Positions 12,813-25,403 of a DNA stretch of 64,000 bases are shown here, piece by piece (within the stretch, counting starts at the first letter, position 1; every line of letters begins with the position of its first letter). The stretch spans positions 864,387 through 928,386 of the forward strand of contig VFFE01007016.1 of assembly GCA_008921705.1 (NCBI GenBank), written 5' to 3'. The position numbers and the translations under genes are program-made. Under the pieces are notes generated by a model. The model ran no database searches. It worked only from the letters and a program-made list of their open reading frames with translations, and had not been told where the DNA came from. Source of the DNA: Burhinus oedicnemus. Lineage: Eukaryota; Chordata; Aves; Charadriiformes; Burhinidae.

Positions 12813-15800
12813 GCATTTACCAGTCCTCCAGGGAGTGCTTACAGACACTTTAAAAAAATTAAGAATTGGGCTACTTAAAAAACAGCTGTTAGGGCTGCCA
12901 CCAGATCAGCATTCTGAAGTTAGAGGTTCCCCAATGCTGAATGCAGAAATATATGATCTTACTTTTTCTGGCTATTGTGGTTCCTGAAACACGTTTTCAT
13001 CAAACCTATACCAGTAACCAGTGCTTAGTTACTTATTTATTATTTGCCAACTATCTCCTGCTTTGTTTATTTTTAAATCACTGTCTTTTAGTTCACTACT
13101 GTGGCTAGATGGACTTTCAGCCAGTTATCTTGACTGGTGAATCACATTCCTTAGCTTTATAATAATCTTCAGGGTTAATACCTACATTTATCTTCATGGT
13201 TAACTTTGCATTTGAAAATAGCTCTCCTGAAGCACCAAGCATCTTGTTAGCTGTGCAGATCAGCAATTTGCCTATTTGGAACACCATCACAAGGTGGGAT
13301 TCACCAATTTGTAAGCAGAAATCCCCCAGGCTGTTCATGAACTCTCCTATAAAAGACACCACAGAAGGGAGCCAGGTGGATCTTTTTGCGTTTGAGTAGT
13401 TTTATACACATCTTTAAGCCAGGTCACACCAGACATTCAACTTGCACTTGAAATCTCGAACTTAAGATCCACCCTTCCCTACACACAATTCTTCTTTCTA
13501 CTCTTTATAGACAGGTATTTTCAGCCACATTTGTGAACTTATTTTCAGAGAGAGTATCCTAATCAGGAACAACAAGAAGCAAAAAGTCCAGTATAGGATT
13601 CACAATATCTCTTACTGAAGCTTATTCTCTAACCAGGTGAGGCTGGCAGACCTCACTAAGCACAGGACCAGCAGTTTAAATACATCTATTGCAGATTCTC
13701 CGAAGCTAGAAAGAAGACAGCCATGCCCTCCTTCGCTCTATCACCTCTTTTGTACCACCACTAGTGGTCACGATCCCTCGCTTCAAACACAGCTCGGCTC
13801 ACTAAAAACACCCACCAACAAGAAAAGGAGTTTGGGCAGTAATACAGAGTTAGATCCGCTCTGACAAACCACATTAGATTAGAGAGGAACATTATCTGAC
13901 TCCCAACCTATACAGAAAACTGGATCTTTGACAAGAGACTTTTCACAGCACTTACAGGCTGGCAGCAGTTGCCTGGAATTCTTCACCCTTTTAGCAGGTG
14001 TTAAAGCTTCTGGGAAAGTGCCAAGCAGTACTTTTGACTCACTGAAGCAATCGAACTATTTGTTACATCACCCAAACGCTGCAAAAAGTGAGAGCAATTC
14101 ACTAGAAAGAAGTTTTGAGCAGCCCCAAGATAAGATACCCTGAAGCCACAAAGCAAATATCTGCAATAACTCTCGTGTCTTCGTGTTGCTTTTTCTTGAA
14201 TGAAAGCAAGCGGTGCATAAACTACAGAACCTAGTAGAGCAGGGCATCTGTTCAAACACTCTTCCAAAGCATTCAGTAACTGTTTTCACTTAACTCTATG
14301 CAGCATAAAACCCACCACGATACCTCTAGCAGTAACTGTGTGCAAGTGAAGTAGCTCCCTTTCCTTTATGGGTCTGCAGAAGAACGTCACAAGACACCGT
14401 TAGTCTTCACTGCAGAAGGAGCTAAAGACAGAAGCTTTGGATCTTCCTGGTTCTTCCCATCATCTTTAACAATAAAACAGCCAGCTCAAGTTATTTTAGC
14501 AAAAAGAGAAAGCAAGCTTGAATGTGTATTGAGAAAGCATTTTAATTTAACTCTACCTAGACAGTACGAGTGGGGAAAAGACTCAGTACTTTGTAGCAGA
14601 CAAACCTTACCCTCTCCAGTATGGAGGGTAAGCGCGTTATTGACGGGGAAGTGGAAAAAAGGAAGGCGGGAAGAGAGATGGCTAGAGTAAGTCCCTGGTG
14701 CCTTCAGGATTTTAATCACGTTAGTTGAGACAAGGCAGCCTGCCGCACTTGCACCTTGAGGTCAGTCACAGGCTCTCTGTGGGGTTTACCTTGGCTTGCT
14801 AACGCCACAGATTCACCTCTTAGGGCCTTGTTGCATTAGTTTAAGGACACACGTCATAGTACACATGTGCCTGTGTGCCCTTCCTCTTCCTCTGTTCTCC
14901 TGGTGACACAGCCTCTAGATGCCACACAGCACGCAAAGCAGGATGCTGCTCTCTGCACGTATGACACTGAGTTTACCCCTCTTCGCTCCATGTTAATGAG
15001 GGTATTTAAATGAGGGGACACTTCCTTCCTAAATTCTTTGTGGCCTCCATCCTTACTAGGCACCATAATCCTGTTTACGACAGCTGGTTGCTGTGGAAGT
15101 GATTATATTGTCACTACATTATACCTTCAGGTGGAAAGGAACAAGAGCAGGTTTTTGCATACATTTAAAGACATGATAGTGCAATCCCCATGTAATGATG
15201 AGGAGCTTTAACAGTATCTTCCGGAGGCAGAATTTGACCATGAGGAATAGGACAGGATCAAGTTTTCATTTGGTTTCCTCCTAGAAATCAGATGTTTCAT
15301 TTTCCTGTCACTGGCTCCCACTATTTAATTTTAAACAGTGCCCTACAGCAGAACAGTACAGTCCCAGCCACTTTCCCAGGACCCTGAGAATTTTTCTGCA
15401 CTCAAAACACTACCTCCTTAGTCCAAAGATCAGGGTGAAAGAGTGACAAGATCATATAACCAAGCTCCACAACTCTAACTGCCCTTTTGTTGATTACTGT
15501 CTTTTATAGAGCAAGGATTCAGAGAGCAGAAGCAAGAGAGACAGACCATCTCAGATCTGACACGCTCGGTGAGACGCATGACTAACCCAGCTTGAGCTAG
15601 CAGAGCATACGTGCCTGGAATGCGTAACCCCACTTGGAAGCCTGTTTACCAGGGGCACAAGGATAGGGGGTTATCTGGGCGCTGCCTGGAAGTTAAATAC
15701 AGGACAGCTAAGAGCACAGCATAAGTGGCCTAAAGACCCCATTCCTTGCAAGCAGCTGGGAATCAAACAAGACACTTTCCTACCTACTGAGACCCCACTC

Positions 15801-18800
15801 AGCAGCACTGGAGGATCTTTAGATCTTTAAAGCCAGGACTGTACAGGGAGCCAGCACCCCGAGTACAGCATCGATGCTCACATGCAGCAGCTAGCACCAT
15901 TCCCCTAACTGATGCTATATATGTATGCACACGTGCCTCTCAACTCTCGCCAGCCTATATAGCACAGCTTCAGCCATCAGGACACTGATCTAGATCAGGT
16001 GGTGCAGAAATACTGTAGTAGAACCCAAAGAGCCATTGCACAATCCAAACCACAGCTGCATCAAGAACAAGATTCTTATCCCAGTATAGTTAGTGTTTTG
16101 ACTACAAGAAGAATATAAAGCGTGCAGTTAACATCAAACTTTACGCCATGTAATACTTCCTTACTGCAGCATTAGAACAACGCTGTGGTTCTGTTTCACA
16201 CGTGTCCTGTTCTAACAGAAAAAATATTTCTGAGAATAAAGCTGAGGACTACATTGTAGTTTCCAGAAGCTCTCAGCCCTTTTTTACAGTTAGCCTGCAT
16301 TCATAGCACACCAGAGAGACCATGCACTGACCACGGTCCGAGTGCAGCTACACAGAAAATACCCAGGATCTCTCTTTTCCCAGAAGTGACCAGTGACTTG
16401 CTGGAAGGCAATAGCGTGTCAAAGGCTAGTTGAGTACATCCCCAAGGACAAAAGTCTTGTAGGACTAGTTTTAGTATCAAAGAAGTGGTGGTGTATGTGT
16501 TTGTGAGTAGGACATAAAGAACTAAATTGCTGGTGGATCCCATCTGAAGACACAGGTGTCAGAAAGAAAACTCAAGCATTCACTACATCAGACATCAAGC
16601 ATAAGTTTCACTTTGAAGGGGAAAAGAAATACTGACATGCCTGGTTTGAACCCAAACCTTGACGAGCATTCAAGGCCTGTCCTTGAAACCGGTTCTTTCT
16701 TAGGAACCTTATATTTCATTTATTGCATCAAGTAATCAAGATCACACTTACTGAAGTCAGCACAAGTAAAGCAAACCTAATCATTAAGGTAGTGCTGAAA
16801 GTCCTGCCCATCGGTTATACCTGCAGAACTACATTTCACCTGTTGGATATGCTACTCCTGTGGTACAAGAGGCACATCTCCTCCCAGGCCGAAGCGTAAC
16901 CAACATCAGCAGAAGGTAATTCAGATCTACCCACCAAACAAACCTGGATCTGCAGTCCTCTTCAGCACTGGGAACACATCACGAGCTGGGTCAATCACAG
17001 GCAGAAGACACAATAGCTAGCAAACAGCTATTAAATGTATTTAGAAGTAGTAGTAAGACAAGCAGCAGTCTCTCAGAACAACATGTTCTTGAGAACAAAA
17101 TTAACAGCAATGAAATACTATAGCAGCCAAATGAATTTTAAAAGCAGCAACAAAATCCACACAAACACCAAGAAGGTTGAAAGGGCATGGGAGCGAGACA
17201 CACATGTGACCCAGCAAGCAGTTGCCTCAGTAAGAATTTCAGACTTAAGATAGGACTACATGGAGAAGAAGAATTAACACGCCAAATGGGGATTAGGGTA
17301 ACAAGATCCCCATACCTTCTCATCATCTTCTGCTGGGAGAGGAAGCAAGTTCACAGCTTGTCCGTTCCTCCTTCTCCCATAACCTCCACATCGCCTGAGG
17401 CGAAAGCTAAGCTGCACTAATAAAAACAGCAGAGCTAGCGTAAACTGTCCAACCTTGTTATTTACACCTCAGCAGAATGCTCCCAGCATCTACTATCACT
17501 CACACGGCTTCTCCAAGACCCACCTGCTAACTCACAGGCATTGAAAGCACGTCCCAGACTACCACTTGTCCACACAGAGAATTTTGTCAACAGCACTGGA
17601 CATATTTTATATTCATCGCCTTTAGTTTACCCTTTAATATTAAAGTGTTTAAAATGCTTTTGAAGAGCTGGTGTTTGAAGAAATTTTAACTTGCAGCAGG
17701 CAAAGCTGAAAAAGCTTGACAAACAAACCCTGCAGTGATCAAGAGGTTCACTGTTAGAACACTCAGCCTGTCCCAGAACACAGTCTCCGAGACCAGCCAA
17801 GAACTTTACCAGGATCTTTACCTGGTTGTACTTCGGAGAATGAAAGGCTATGTTAATCTTGTAAATTTGTTGCTCCCACTAATTTGTCTACTCAGGTTTA
17901 TTCGACATCTGTTGTCTAAGCTATATGTGTATATCCAAAATTCTTATACAAGGAACACCCAGTGATCCAGCATATTTGACTTCAGAGACCAGGGATGAAA
18001 CCCTGTCCTACCCAAGCTCTATGCACTACTCAATAACTCAGACTGCATGGGGAGAGGATGAGAGGACAAACAGAAGACATCGGTCACATTTTGAAATACT
18101 GAAAGGCACACAGGAAGCGCTGTACAGTGCTTTTAAAATAGCACCCTCATCCAAAGTAAAGACTTCTGTTTAGCTACAGAAGTGTCAAGCAAATCATTCC
18201 ATCCTCACTGGATGCGCTATCTGTGCTTTCCACTAAATCCAGACAGAAAAAGACCCAAAACACAGCTGATCCATTTTTTCCTGCCACCTACTACAACTGA
18301 AACGGTTTCCCTCTTAAGGGAGCATGAGCATTAATACTTGCCATTGACTAGAAGTACCTCTAATCTAGTCTTGTGCAATAGCTTCCATTTACTCAAGTCC
18401 AAGGTGTTCAGTCTAACCTTACTCAAGTTCAAATCCTAAGAAAAAAAGAAAAGGCAAACCTATCTTTTTAATGGTATCTGTCTAAGCCCAGTGACAGCCA
18501 GCTATCTCTTGTCCCTAGCCTTTTCCTAGGTCTGTGCCCCTCGGTATTGCTTGCACTTGACAGCCTGTCAGTCCAAAGCTAAATGGAGATCATATTTGCA
18601 GGGTCTACCATTGCATTCACAGTGATCATAACTAGAAGTAGAGTTGCAATAGGGTAGAAATAACAAGTCCTTCCCCGAAGTCCTTTTAGCCTTCTCTCTA
18701 CTTCTCCTTCCGAAAAAAAAAAAAAAAGAAAAAAACAAAAACACAAAAAACCCACACACAAGTATTTCAAAGATACCAGAAGTAGCACAAACTTCTCTCA

Positions 18801-18917
18801 GAAGACCCTAGTCATCTGTTGCCAGGGGTCACCCACACAAATTAGTTCTGAAAATTACCTTCCTTCATATTTCAGAAACAGGAAGAGATTACAAAATAAT
18901 GGAAGTTTACTATTGAT

Positions 18918-18937
18918 NNNNNNNNNNNNNNNNNNNN
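18918..18937. other. Assembly gap (20 N)
   Basis: Twenty consecutive N, followed by 'gggg' and a poly-A run (18942-18958). The fixed length suggests a placeholder whose true size is unknown. It is in TTYH3 intron 1 and could hide sequence, including an exon. Confidence 0.99.
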
Positions 18938-21900
18938 GGGGAAAAAAAAAAAAAAAAAGAGGCTTTTCAAGAGGACAAACATTGTCTTGGTGCAGATGCC
19001 CCAAGCTGCCAGTGGCTGGCCACCATCTGACCAGACTAATGCTTTTAACTCTGGTTCTACTCTTCCAGCTAAGACCAGCATGATACCTTCAGAGCACCAC
19101 ATGCTGCGTAGAGGCCTCGTAAGACTGGGAAGCTCACCAGGCCTGGCAAAAGCATCCTCTCTGTTCAGGATTAATACTGTTAGGATTCTACCCAGATGAA
19201 GCAAGCATGGTTTACATCTTTGCACACTCACTTGCATCTCCTTCCCTCCTCCCCCCACAATACGTTTCACATTTGTCCAAGTCACCTTTTACCCCCCTGT
19301 GTGTACTTTGGTCTGCTAAAACCATACATTCAGAACAGTTACTTTTTTTGACTAGAGTAAGGTAATCTACAGTCAGGGTTTCCAGAAACTGTCAGTTCTC
19401 AGGAGACCATCTGAAAACGTAGCAGCACAGCACGGGTCAGCAAAACAGTAAGGCTGGAGACAGAAAGCTGGCAAAGGTTGACTTTATTCCCTGTCTGTGT
19501 ACCATATGCTGCTGCATGACTGGATTTATGGTCAACAGAAACGATTGTATGTCTACCTTTGGTAAAAATCAGCCATCAAAAATTGTCTTGATTCTACATT
19601 TTTAGTTACTTATTATGCTGCAGTTCCCTAGTAAAGGCTCTTCCAGATTAAATACACAATAGAGGCGTCAGACTACAGCACCAATTTGCTGATAAGAGGT
19701 ATTACCGCATGGTTGCTCATGCAACCAAAACTGATGAGTAAAGGGAAGAGGGGATTTACCATCAGTTCTTAAAAACCTAAAAGTAACTTCAATTTAACTA
19801 GAAAACATTGGATTCTACTAACCGGGATCACCTAACCTTTCTGGAAACACGAGCAAACTAGTGTTACAGCAGGATAGCTGATCAGACCTTGGAATTGGTC
19901 CATCTATTCTTGAAAGAAACCTTCAGTCTAACCCCTTTAAGAAAGGCACATTACCCTCTGACTTTGAGCCAACTAGACAAGAACACGTCATCCAACTTGA
20001 CTAATACACATGTTTCCAATTTACAGAAAGACTCTTGATTTCAGAATTGAAGTAAGACGCCAGTACAGTAGAGGAAGTTCTAAAACAATCTCTCTAATCC
20101 AAGTTTCTTGGCAGTTTAGGCTCCATCGTGTTTCTCCAGCCAAGATATACTTCCAAGGACGACATTAGCTGTTATGTGTAGGAAAACAGCCTCACAGAGC
20201 CAGAAAGTACCTGACAGAATTAATTACTTGCTGAACCTTTGCCTACAGGTTCAAACACACATGCCTTGGATTAGAGTCTGCAAGCCAAGAAATGGGAAGC
20301 ATCATTTGGCTTACACAGCACCTTTCACTGCTGGATCCCCCCTCAACACACATACAGTACTAGAAAAAGAATGTTACAACACAAAAGCACTGATAGATGT
20401 ATGATAGGAAACTCCCGGGTAACAGGACAAAAGAGACCATCTCAAAACCAAGGGCTAGAGCGTACCCCTGTTCTTATCAATGCTTCCTTTAGCATGGTTC
20501 TGCATCTTAATTGGCGTGAATCAATCATCCAGTCTTTTTCCAAAGCACATGCTGTTGCCAGTACACCTACTATCCATGCATTTGCAGTTATGACTCTTGC
20601 AGAAAAAGCACGACAGTGGTACAAGGGAAGAGTTTCAAAGATACTGGAGACTTTGGCTTTATTCTAGCCTGATTCACGCATAACCCATGCGTTTACACAG
20701 ATCCAGGTCAACCTTGCCATTTTCCAAAAATTAAGAAAAAGCAGAAATTCAAGTCAAGGTGCTCTGTAGCTCAGCTTTTACAGCCTCTTCTTCACTGTTT
20801 ATAGTACACTCCTCAGCACACAGTGAGACTTAAGAGTTATAATAAAGTGTTGTAGGCTCCTCTTCTGTCAGTACCAAAAGACGCCCTGTCTCAAGCAGAT
20901 ATCCCGTTACCTGTTGTCGTGCTGTATTAAAAAGCTATTCAGCTTTTCTACTTCTTTCCAGCACGTAACCTCCACACTACCTCAAGGCTCTTAACCAACT
21001 CTGCCCTGAGAAATAAAGCAAATTCAATGCCCTGCAACTAAGTCAATCACAAGTAGAAGTACTTACGTTACTAAACAGATTAAATTAGTGACAGCAGCAG
21101 TCTCAGGACCATCTTACTGGTCTGGTTAACTGAATTGGAAAGTAAGTGGACAGTACTGATAAGATCATCATCATTTGTTGAGGAGCAAAAGACACAGAGA
21201 CCAGAACTGGCTTTAGCACAATGCTGTCAGAAGGAACACGAGCTTTGCTCCATTTTTATATTCCCTTCACTCCAGAGTTTGTGACTCACTACACAATGAA
21301 AAGGCTTTGCAGAGCACTGCAGTATGACTCAGATGAGAATACAGCCAGAACAAAACTGTTCATATCAAGGTATCTTCAACCCCAGTGATTCATGGATTAG
21401 GAAAAGAACTGGTCTGATAAGATCCTCTATAGGGAGGACTCCATGGAGCAAGCCCTGCAAGCAGCACACGAAGGCAGCTCTGACAGGACTCACCAGCATG
21501 CCAAACTCCCTGGAGAAGGATCACAACCCCAGCTCATTCTACATTGAAGCTCACCTCCATTCCCTCAGAAAAAGAAACAACTAGTTGTACTGCTGTCCAC
21601 AGCTTGTCATGATGGAAGCAAAGCATCTGAAGGACATATGTATACGCATGCATTTTTAAACAATCTAGTCCAGAGGGAAAGGATCTGTTCTGCTCCTCCA
21701 CACTCGCACATGTTGTTCTAACCTAATGCAACAAGATACGCTGTGGGAGAAGATAAGAAGTAATAAATACCAAGAGAGAGCATTTTAGAGACTGACTCAG
21801 GTGAAGAAGGTAGGCAGCCAAAACCTGCAGCTGCATTGATCTCAGCCCTTGCTAACAACATTGCCATAAGTATTTCTCATGCTCTCAGACAAAAGGAGGA

Positions 21901-24251
21901 AGCCCCTGTAGGTTGGTACACAATGGACACAGCCGCCTTGAGACAGGCCGGTGCACAGTGGGTGTCCCTGCTGCTCTGACGAAAGGGACTGCATGGGACA
22001 GAACAGCGTGACTAGCCATTAGATCTAAGTCCTTCCAGATATTCTCCATCATCCAGGGTCCCAGAAGACACAACAAAGACTCAGAATTCAAAGACTGGCA
22101 ATATGTGCTTATCTGTGAGCTACACGTGCGTCAGAGAGGTTTCAGGGGACGATAGCTTGTCTGCTGCTTCAGTGGAATAGCGGCTTGTGCATTACAGTAA
22201 TCCTTGCTAGGTAGAGGTGGAAAGCCCGTTAAATCAGCAGCCTCCTCACCTGCAGGAGCACGTGGCACTGCAATAAACAACATGACAACATTCAAATCCA
22301 AGCCACTGTATTTCACTTTTGGTTAAGTGGGATGTTCAGTTGATGTACAAGTTCAAAGCCTATCATCAAAACACTGAGTACAAAAAAAAAGGTAGGCCTT
22401 TACGAAGAGGTTACGAAAGAAAACAGTTTTATAAGGAAAGCAATGCTTTCCCTTGGTCATGTGTTGGGAAACCTTTTCTAGAGAAGATGTGAAGATTCAG
22501 AAAGGATACACTGCTTCCTTCCTCATAACAAATGAGAATGGACGCTGAGCCCTGCTGTATGCCTATTTATGACAACAGTCTAGCTACCTGATGACTTGAA
22601 GTCATGGAAACTTAAAAGGTACTTTCAGTTTAGCAAAGGTAATCCTTCCTTACCACAGCTAGGGACGCTCTGCCCTTTCCCATCCCCATAAACTCCTAGC
22701 TAGCACCCCCCACTGACCTCTCTTCAGCCACTGGAGAATTCGAACACAGCATGCAGTTTAATAGTTTATACTTAAGAATCAGGGTATCAACCACGAATAG
22801 AATAGAAAAAAAACCACACACAATTTGTGCCAATGAGACTGATAAAGAAAAAAAAAACCCGCAGAATTTAAATTAAAAAATGGACCTTCTTATTTTCAGG
22901 ACTTATACAATCTTGCCTGCTAAACGTGAAAGGTTCCTAAAGCAAAGGAGAGACCACGCCAGCACAGGCTGCAAACAGAGCAAGAGATGCAAATTCATCT
23001 AACAGAAAGAGCTAGAATTCAAACCAAAATGCTTTCAGAACAATTTAAAGCACGAGAGAGCATTTAGCATCGCAGTTCCCACTCCTGGATTAAGTTTCCC
23101 CGTTTCACCGCATTAGAATTAATCTACGTGGCTACGAACTCCAGAGCCAACTTGCAGAGCCACAGCAGCTTCGTTATGTAAGGGGCGACACCGATAACAC
23201 GGGCTGCGTTACCGGAGCCTGCTTCCTATCCCTCACCAACGCCAAAACCAGCAACGCTGCTGCTGCCCAAATCATTCTCTTGACGACAGACGCTTCAGTA
23301 ATCCAGACATTCGGGTTTGGATTGGATAACATCAGCTCACAAGAAAACGTTTTAAGACTTAAAAGGCCATCTACTGCTGTGCAAGAAGTCCTGAATATCA
23401 TCAAGGGAGGGGAGGCAGCTACAGAGGAGGAGAACAGCAGAAGGCTTTAAGTCAGAATATGATTACTGTAGAAAAATTATCTGACAAACGAACACAACCC
23501 CAGATTGTTGCAAGAAATGCTTTTAAGCAATTTAAGTGAAAAACAGTACATCTTCTGTCTATTCAAAGGTCAACGAGTGCTTGTTTCATGATAACACACT
23601 CCCAAGAACATCCTTCCGTGAACTCTCAACTTCTGATATTCAGCATCTCATATCCCTTGTTTTAAAGGCAACTGCCCTCTGAGGTCACGGAAATACAGTT
23701 TCGCTGCTGTGCAGCGTTACATCTGCATGTGGCCATCTTGAACTCTGCTAAACCAGGGGAACTAAAACAAATTAACAAATTGAAGCTCCAAATACAAAAG
23801 TTAGATCAAAAGTCTGTTTTGTTTACTGGTTTAAATAGGTTTCTTTGTATCTACCCATTGCTCTTTCAATACATCTCTCACATTTTGCTCTAGCTTCAGC
23901 CCGCAGATCTGTTCATCCGTTTAAAACAAAAAGCCGAAACATACTGCTTTCTAAAGTATGTCTAATACCTTTTACTTCTAGGATAAACGAGAACAGTTTA
24001 GATGCCCTAGCCTTTCTCCCTGCGTGCACCATGGCAGGCTGCGTATATAGGACACTGCAAGTATGTTTAGAAAAGCAAAATGGTGTTTTCAAAACCAGAG
24101 ACCGTGGCAAAACGAGGCAGCAGAGCCACTGCAGCTCTGTTCCAAGACGACAGCACAGAACACAGATGTTAGAGCACGCAGATCCACTCCACAATCATTT
24201 TAATTACATGCCTAGCCAACCAAGCACAGGATACAGCCTAAGCAGCATTAG

Positions 24252-24270
24252 AAAATAAATAAATAAATAA
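24252..24270. repeat. (AAAT)n microsatellite
   Basis: Roughly four and a half copies of a 4-base 'aaat' unit, in TTYH3 intron 1 just before the CpG island begins. No function is indicated. Confidence 0.75.
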
Positions 24271-24973
24271 GCAAGCAGCACACAAGTATTCTGCGAGCAT
24301 CTTCCCCTGCACTTGATGCTAACGCCGCTCTCATGCATGAAGTCATCTGTTTTCCAGCAGGCGGTTAGTCGCTTTTGGAAAGGCGCTGCTGGCCTCTCCG
24401 CAGGTGGCGGCGGTGCGGGGCCGGCGGGACGGCTGCCCGGGCAGGGCCCTGCGGTTACCACCGGCGATGAGGGGTCTCGGCCCGGCCAGGGGCATCAGGC
24501 CGGGCCGGTGCCTTCGCCCCAACAGCGCGGCTTGCGGGGACCCGGCCAGGGCAGCTGGCCAGGGCCGCCTCCCGCCTCCCCTTCCAGGGGACCACCTCGC
24601 CTTCTCCCAAGAAGAACCTGGAAGCAGCTCGGGGCTCCCGCTCACGCCGCCGGCGGGTGACGGCCTTCTGCCAGACCCCCACACCCCGGCCTGCCCCGAC
24701 CCAGCAGGCAGGCAGCCCTCCGCCTGCCCCTCGTGGGGTGGACGCACACCACACGGAGGAGGGGAGACACGGCCCCCACAGACACCCACCCGAGCACCCC
24801 CAGCTGGGACCGGGCCCCCCCTCCATACCCCCCAGGCGGGCCGAGCCCCCTGTCCCGCACAGCCCACGGGTGTACAAATGCCCCCCCACCCCCGCCCGGC
24901 CTGTGAGGGGTCCCCACGCGGGACACAGCCCCCCCCATCACCACACACACACTGACCCCGTGTGGGGACCCAC

Positions 24974-25096
24974 CTGCTGGTACTCGGCGTCGTGCGGTCG
25001 GAAGTCGGCGGCGGTGAGCTCCCAGCGCAGGCTGAGGTGCGGCAGGCGGTGCAGCAGGCTCACCCACCAGGGCGGCGAGTAGCTGACGCCCGCCAT
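24974..25096 (-). CDS. TTYH3: TTYH3 coding exon 1 (protein tweety homolog 3, N-terminus)
   Basis: Read on the minus strand from the ATG at 25096, this exon encodes 41 residues starting MAGVSYSPPWWVSLLHRLP and ending in DAEYQQ. It then meets a GT donor (GTGGGT) in phase 0. The start is nearly identical to vertebrate TTYH3, which I recall as beginning MAGVSY..PWWVSLLHRLPH. Tweety proteins are multipass plasma-membrane glycoproteins with a long extracellular loop. They have been reported as calcium- or volume-linked anion channels, although structures suggest a lipid-handling role. This exon covers only the extracellular N-terminal segment before the first membrane helix. The remaining exons lie beyond the window's left edge or, less likely, in the gap. 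Its neighbour upstream on the same strand is IQCE, as in mammals. Identity is nearly certain. Confidence 0.95.
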
Positions 25097-25323
25097 GCCC
25101 GCCTCGCGCCTCGCCTCGCCTCACCCCGACCCGCCGGCCATGGAGCGCCGCCGACCCGCCGCTGCTCGCTCGCTTTGCCTCCTTCCCTCTTCACCCGCCC
25201 CCCGGCTGGCGGCCCCGCATGGCCGGCACCCCCCGCCTCCTTCCTCCCTCCGCGCCGCTCGCTCCCTCTTTGTTCGCCGAGAGGCTCCACCGCCTCCGCG
25301 CCCGGCACCGCCCGCCCGCTCCC

Positions 25324-25328
25324 ATTGG
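25324..25328 (-). promoter_or_regulatory. CCAAT box upstream of TTYH3
   Basis: CCAAT reads on the minus strand about 230 bases upstream of the TTYH3 start codon, inside the CpG island and beside GC-box-like runs. NF-Y sites in this position are common in CpG-island promoters. Function is inferred from position only. Confidence 0.5.
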
Positions 25329-25365
25329 CGCCGCCGCCGCCCGCCCCGCCCCGGCCGCCGCGGCC

Positions 25366-25403
25366 CCTCAGGGCTCCCCCGGCGCCTCAGGGCTCCCCCG
25401 GCG
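25366..25403. repeat. 19-bp tandem duplication in the TTYH3 promoter
   Basis: The unit 'cctcagggctcccccggcg' occurs twice head to tail (25366-25384 and 25385-25403) and is followed by the beginning of a third copy. It lies in the upstream region of TTYH3 within the CpG island. The perfect identity suggests a recent duplication or an unstable length. Confidence 0.85.

Larger units (their letters stand above)
1..24973 (-). other. TTYH3 intron 1 (5' part); no coding exon seen
   Basis: This stretch follows the splice donor of TTYH3 exon 1 on the minus strand and runs to the window edge, so it is read as the first part of a long first intron. Neither strand gave a stretch resembling the next TTYH3 exon, which should encode a hydrophobic first membrane segment followed by a cysteine-rich loop. 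The open reading frames here are short, lack homology I recognise, and look like chance. Contents I can support are a poly-A run at 11-29, an old CR1 tail at about 1508-1970, a homopurine tract at 2287-2351, a solo LTR at 9857-10599, an A/CA-rich tract at 12748-12812, and a 20-N gap at 18918-18937. The last 600 bases belong to the TTYH3 CpG island. A lncRNA or an exon hidden in the gap cannot be excluded. Confidence 0.8.

Noticed and set aside
24343..24948. 201-residue open frame on the minus strand in TTYH3 intron 1
   Set aside because: Gly/Arg/Pro-rich translation of CpG-island sequence. It sits downstream of the exon 1 donor and shows no similarity to TTYH3.
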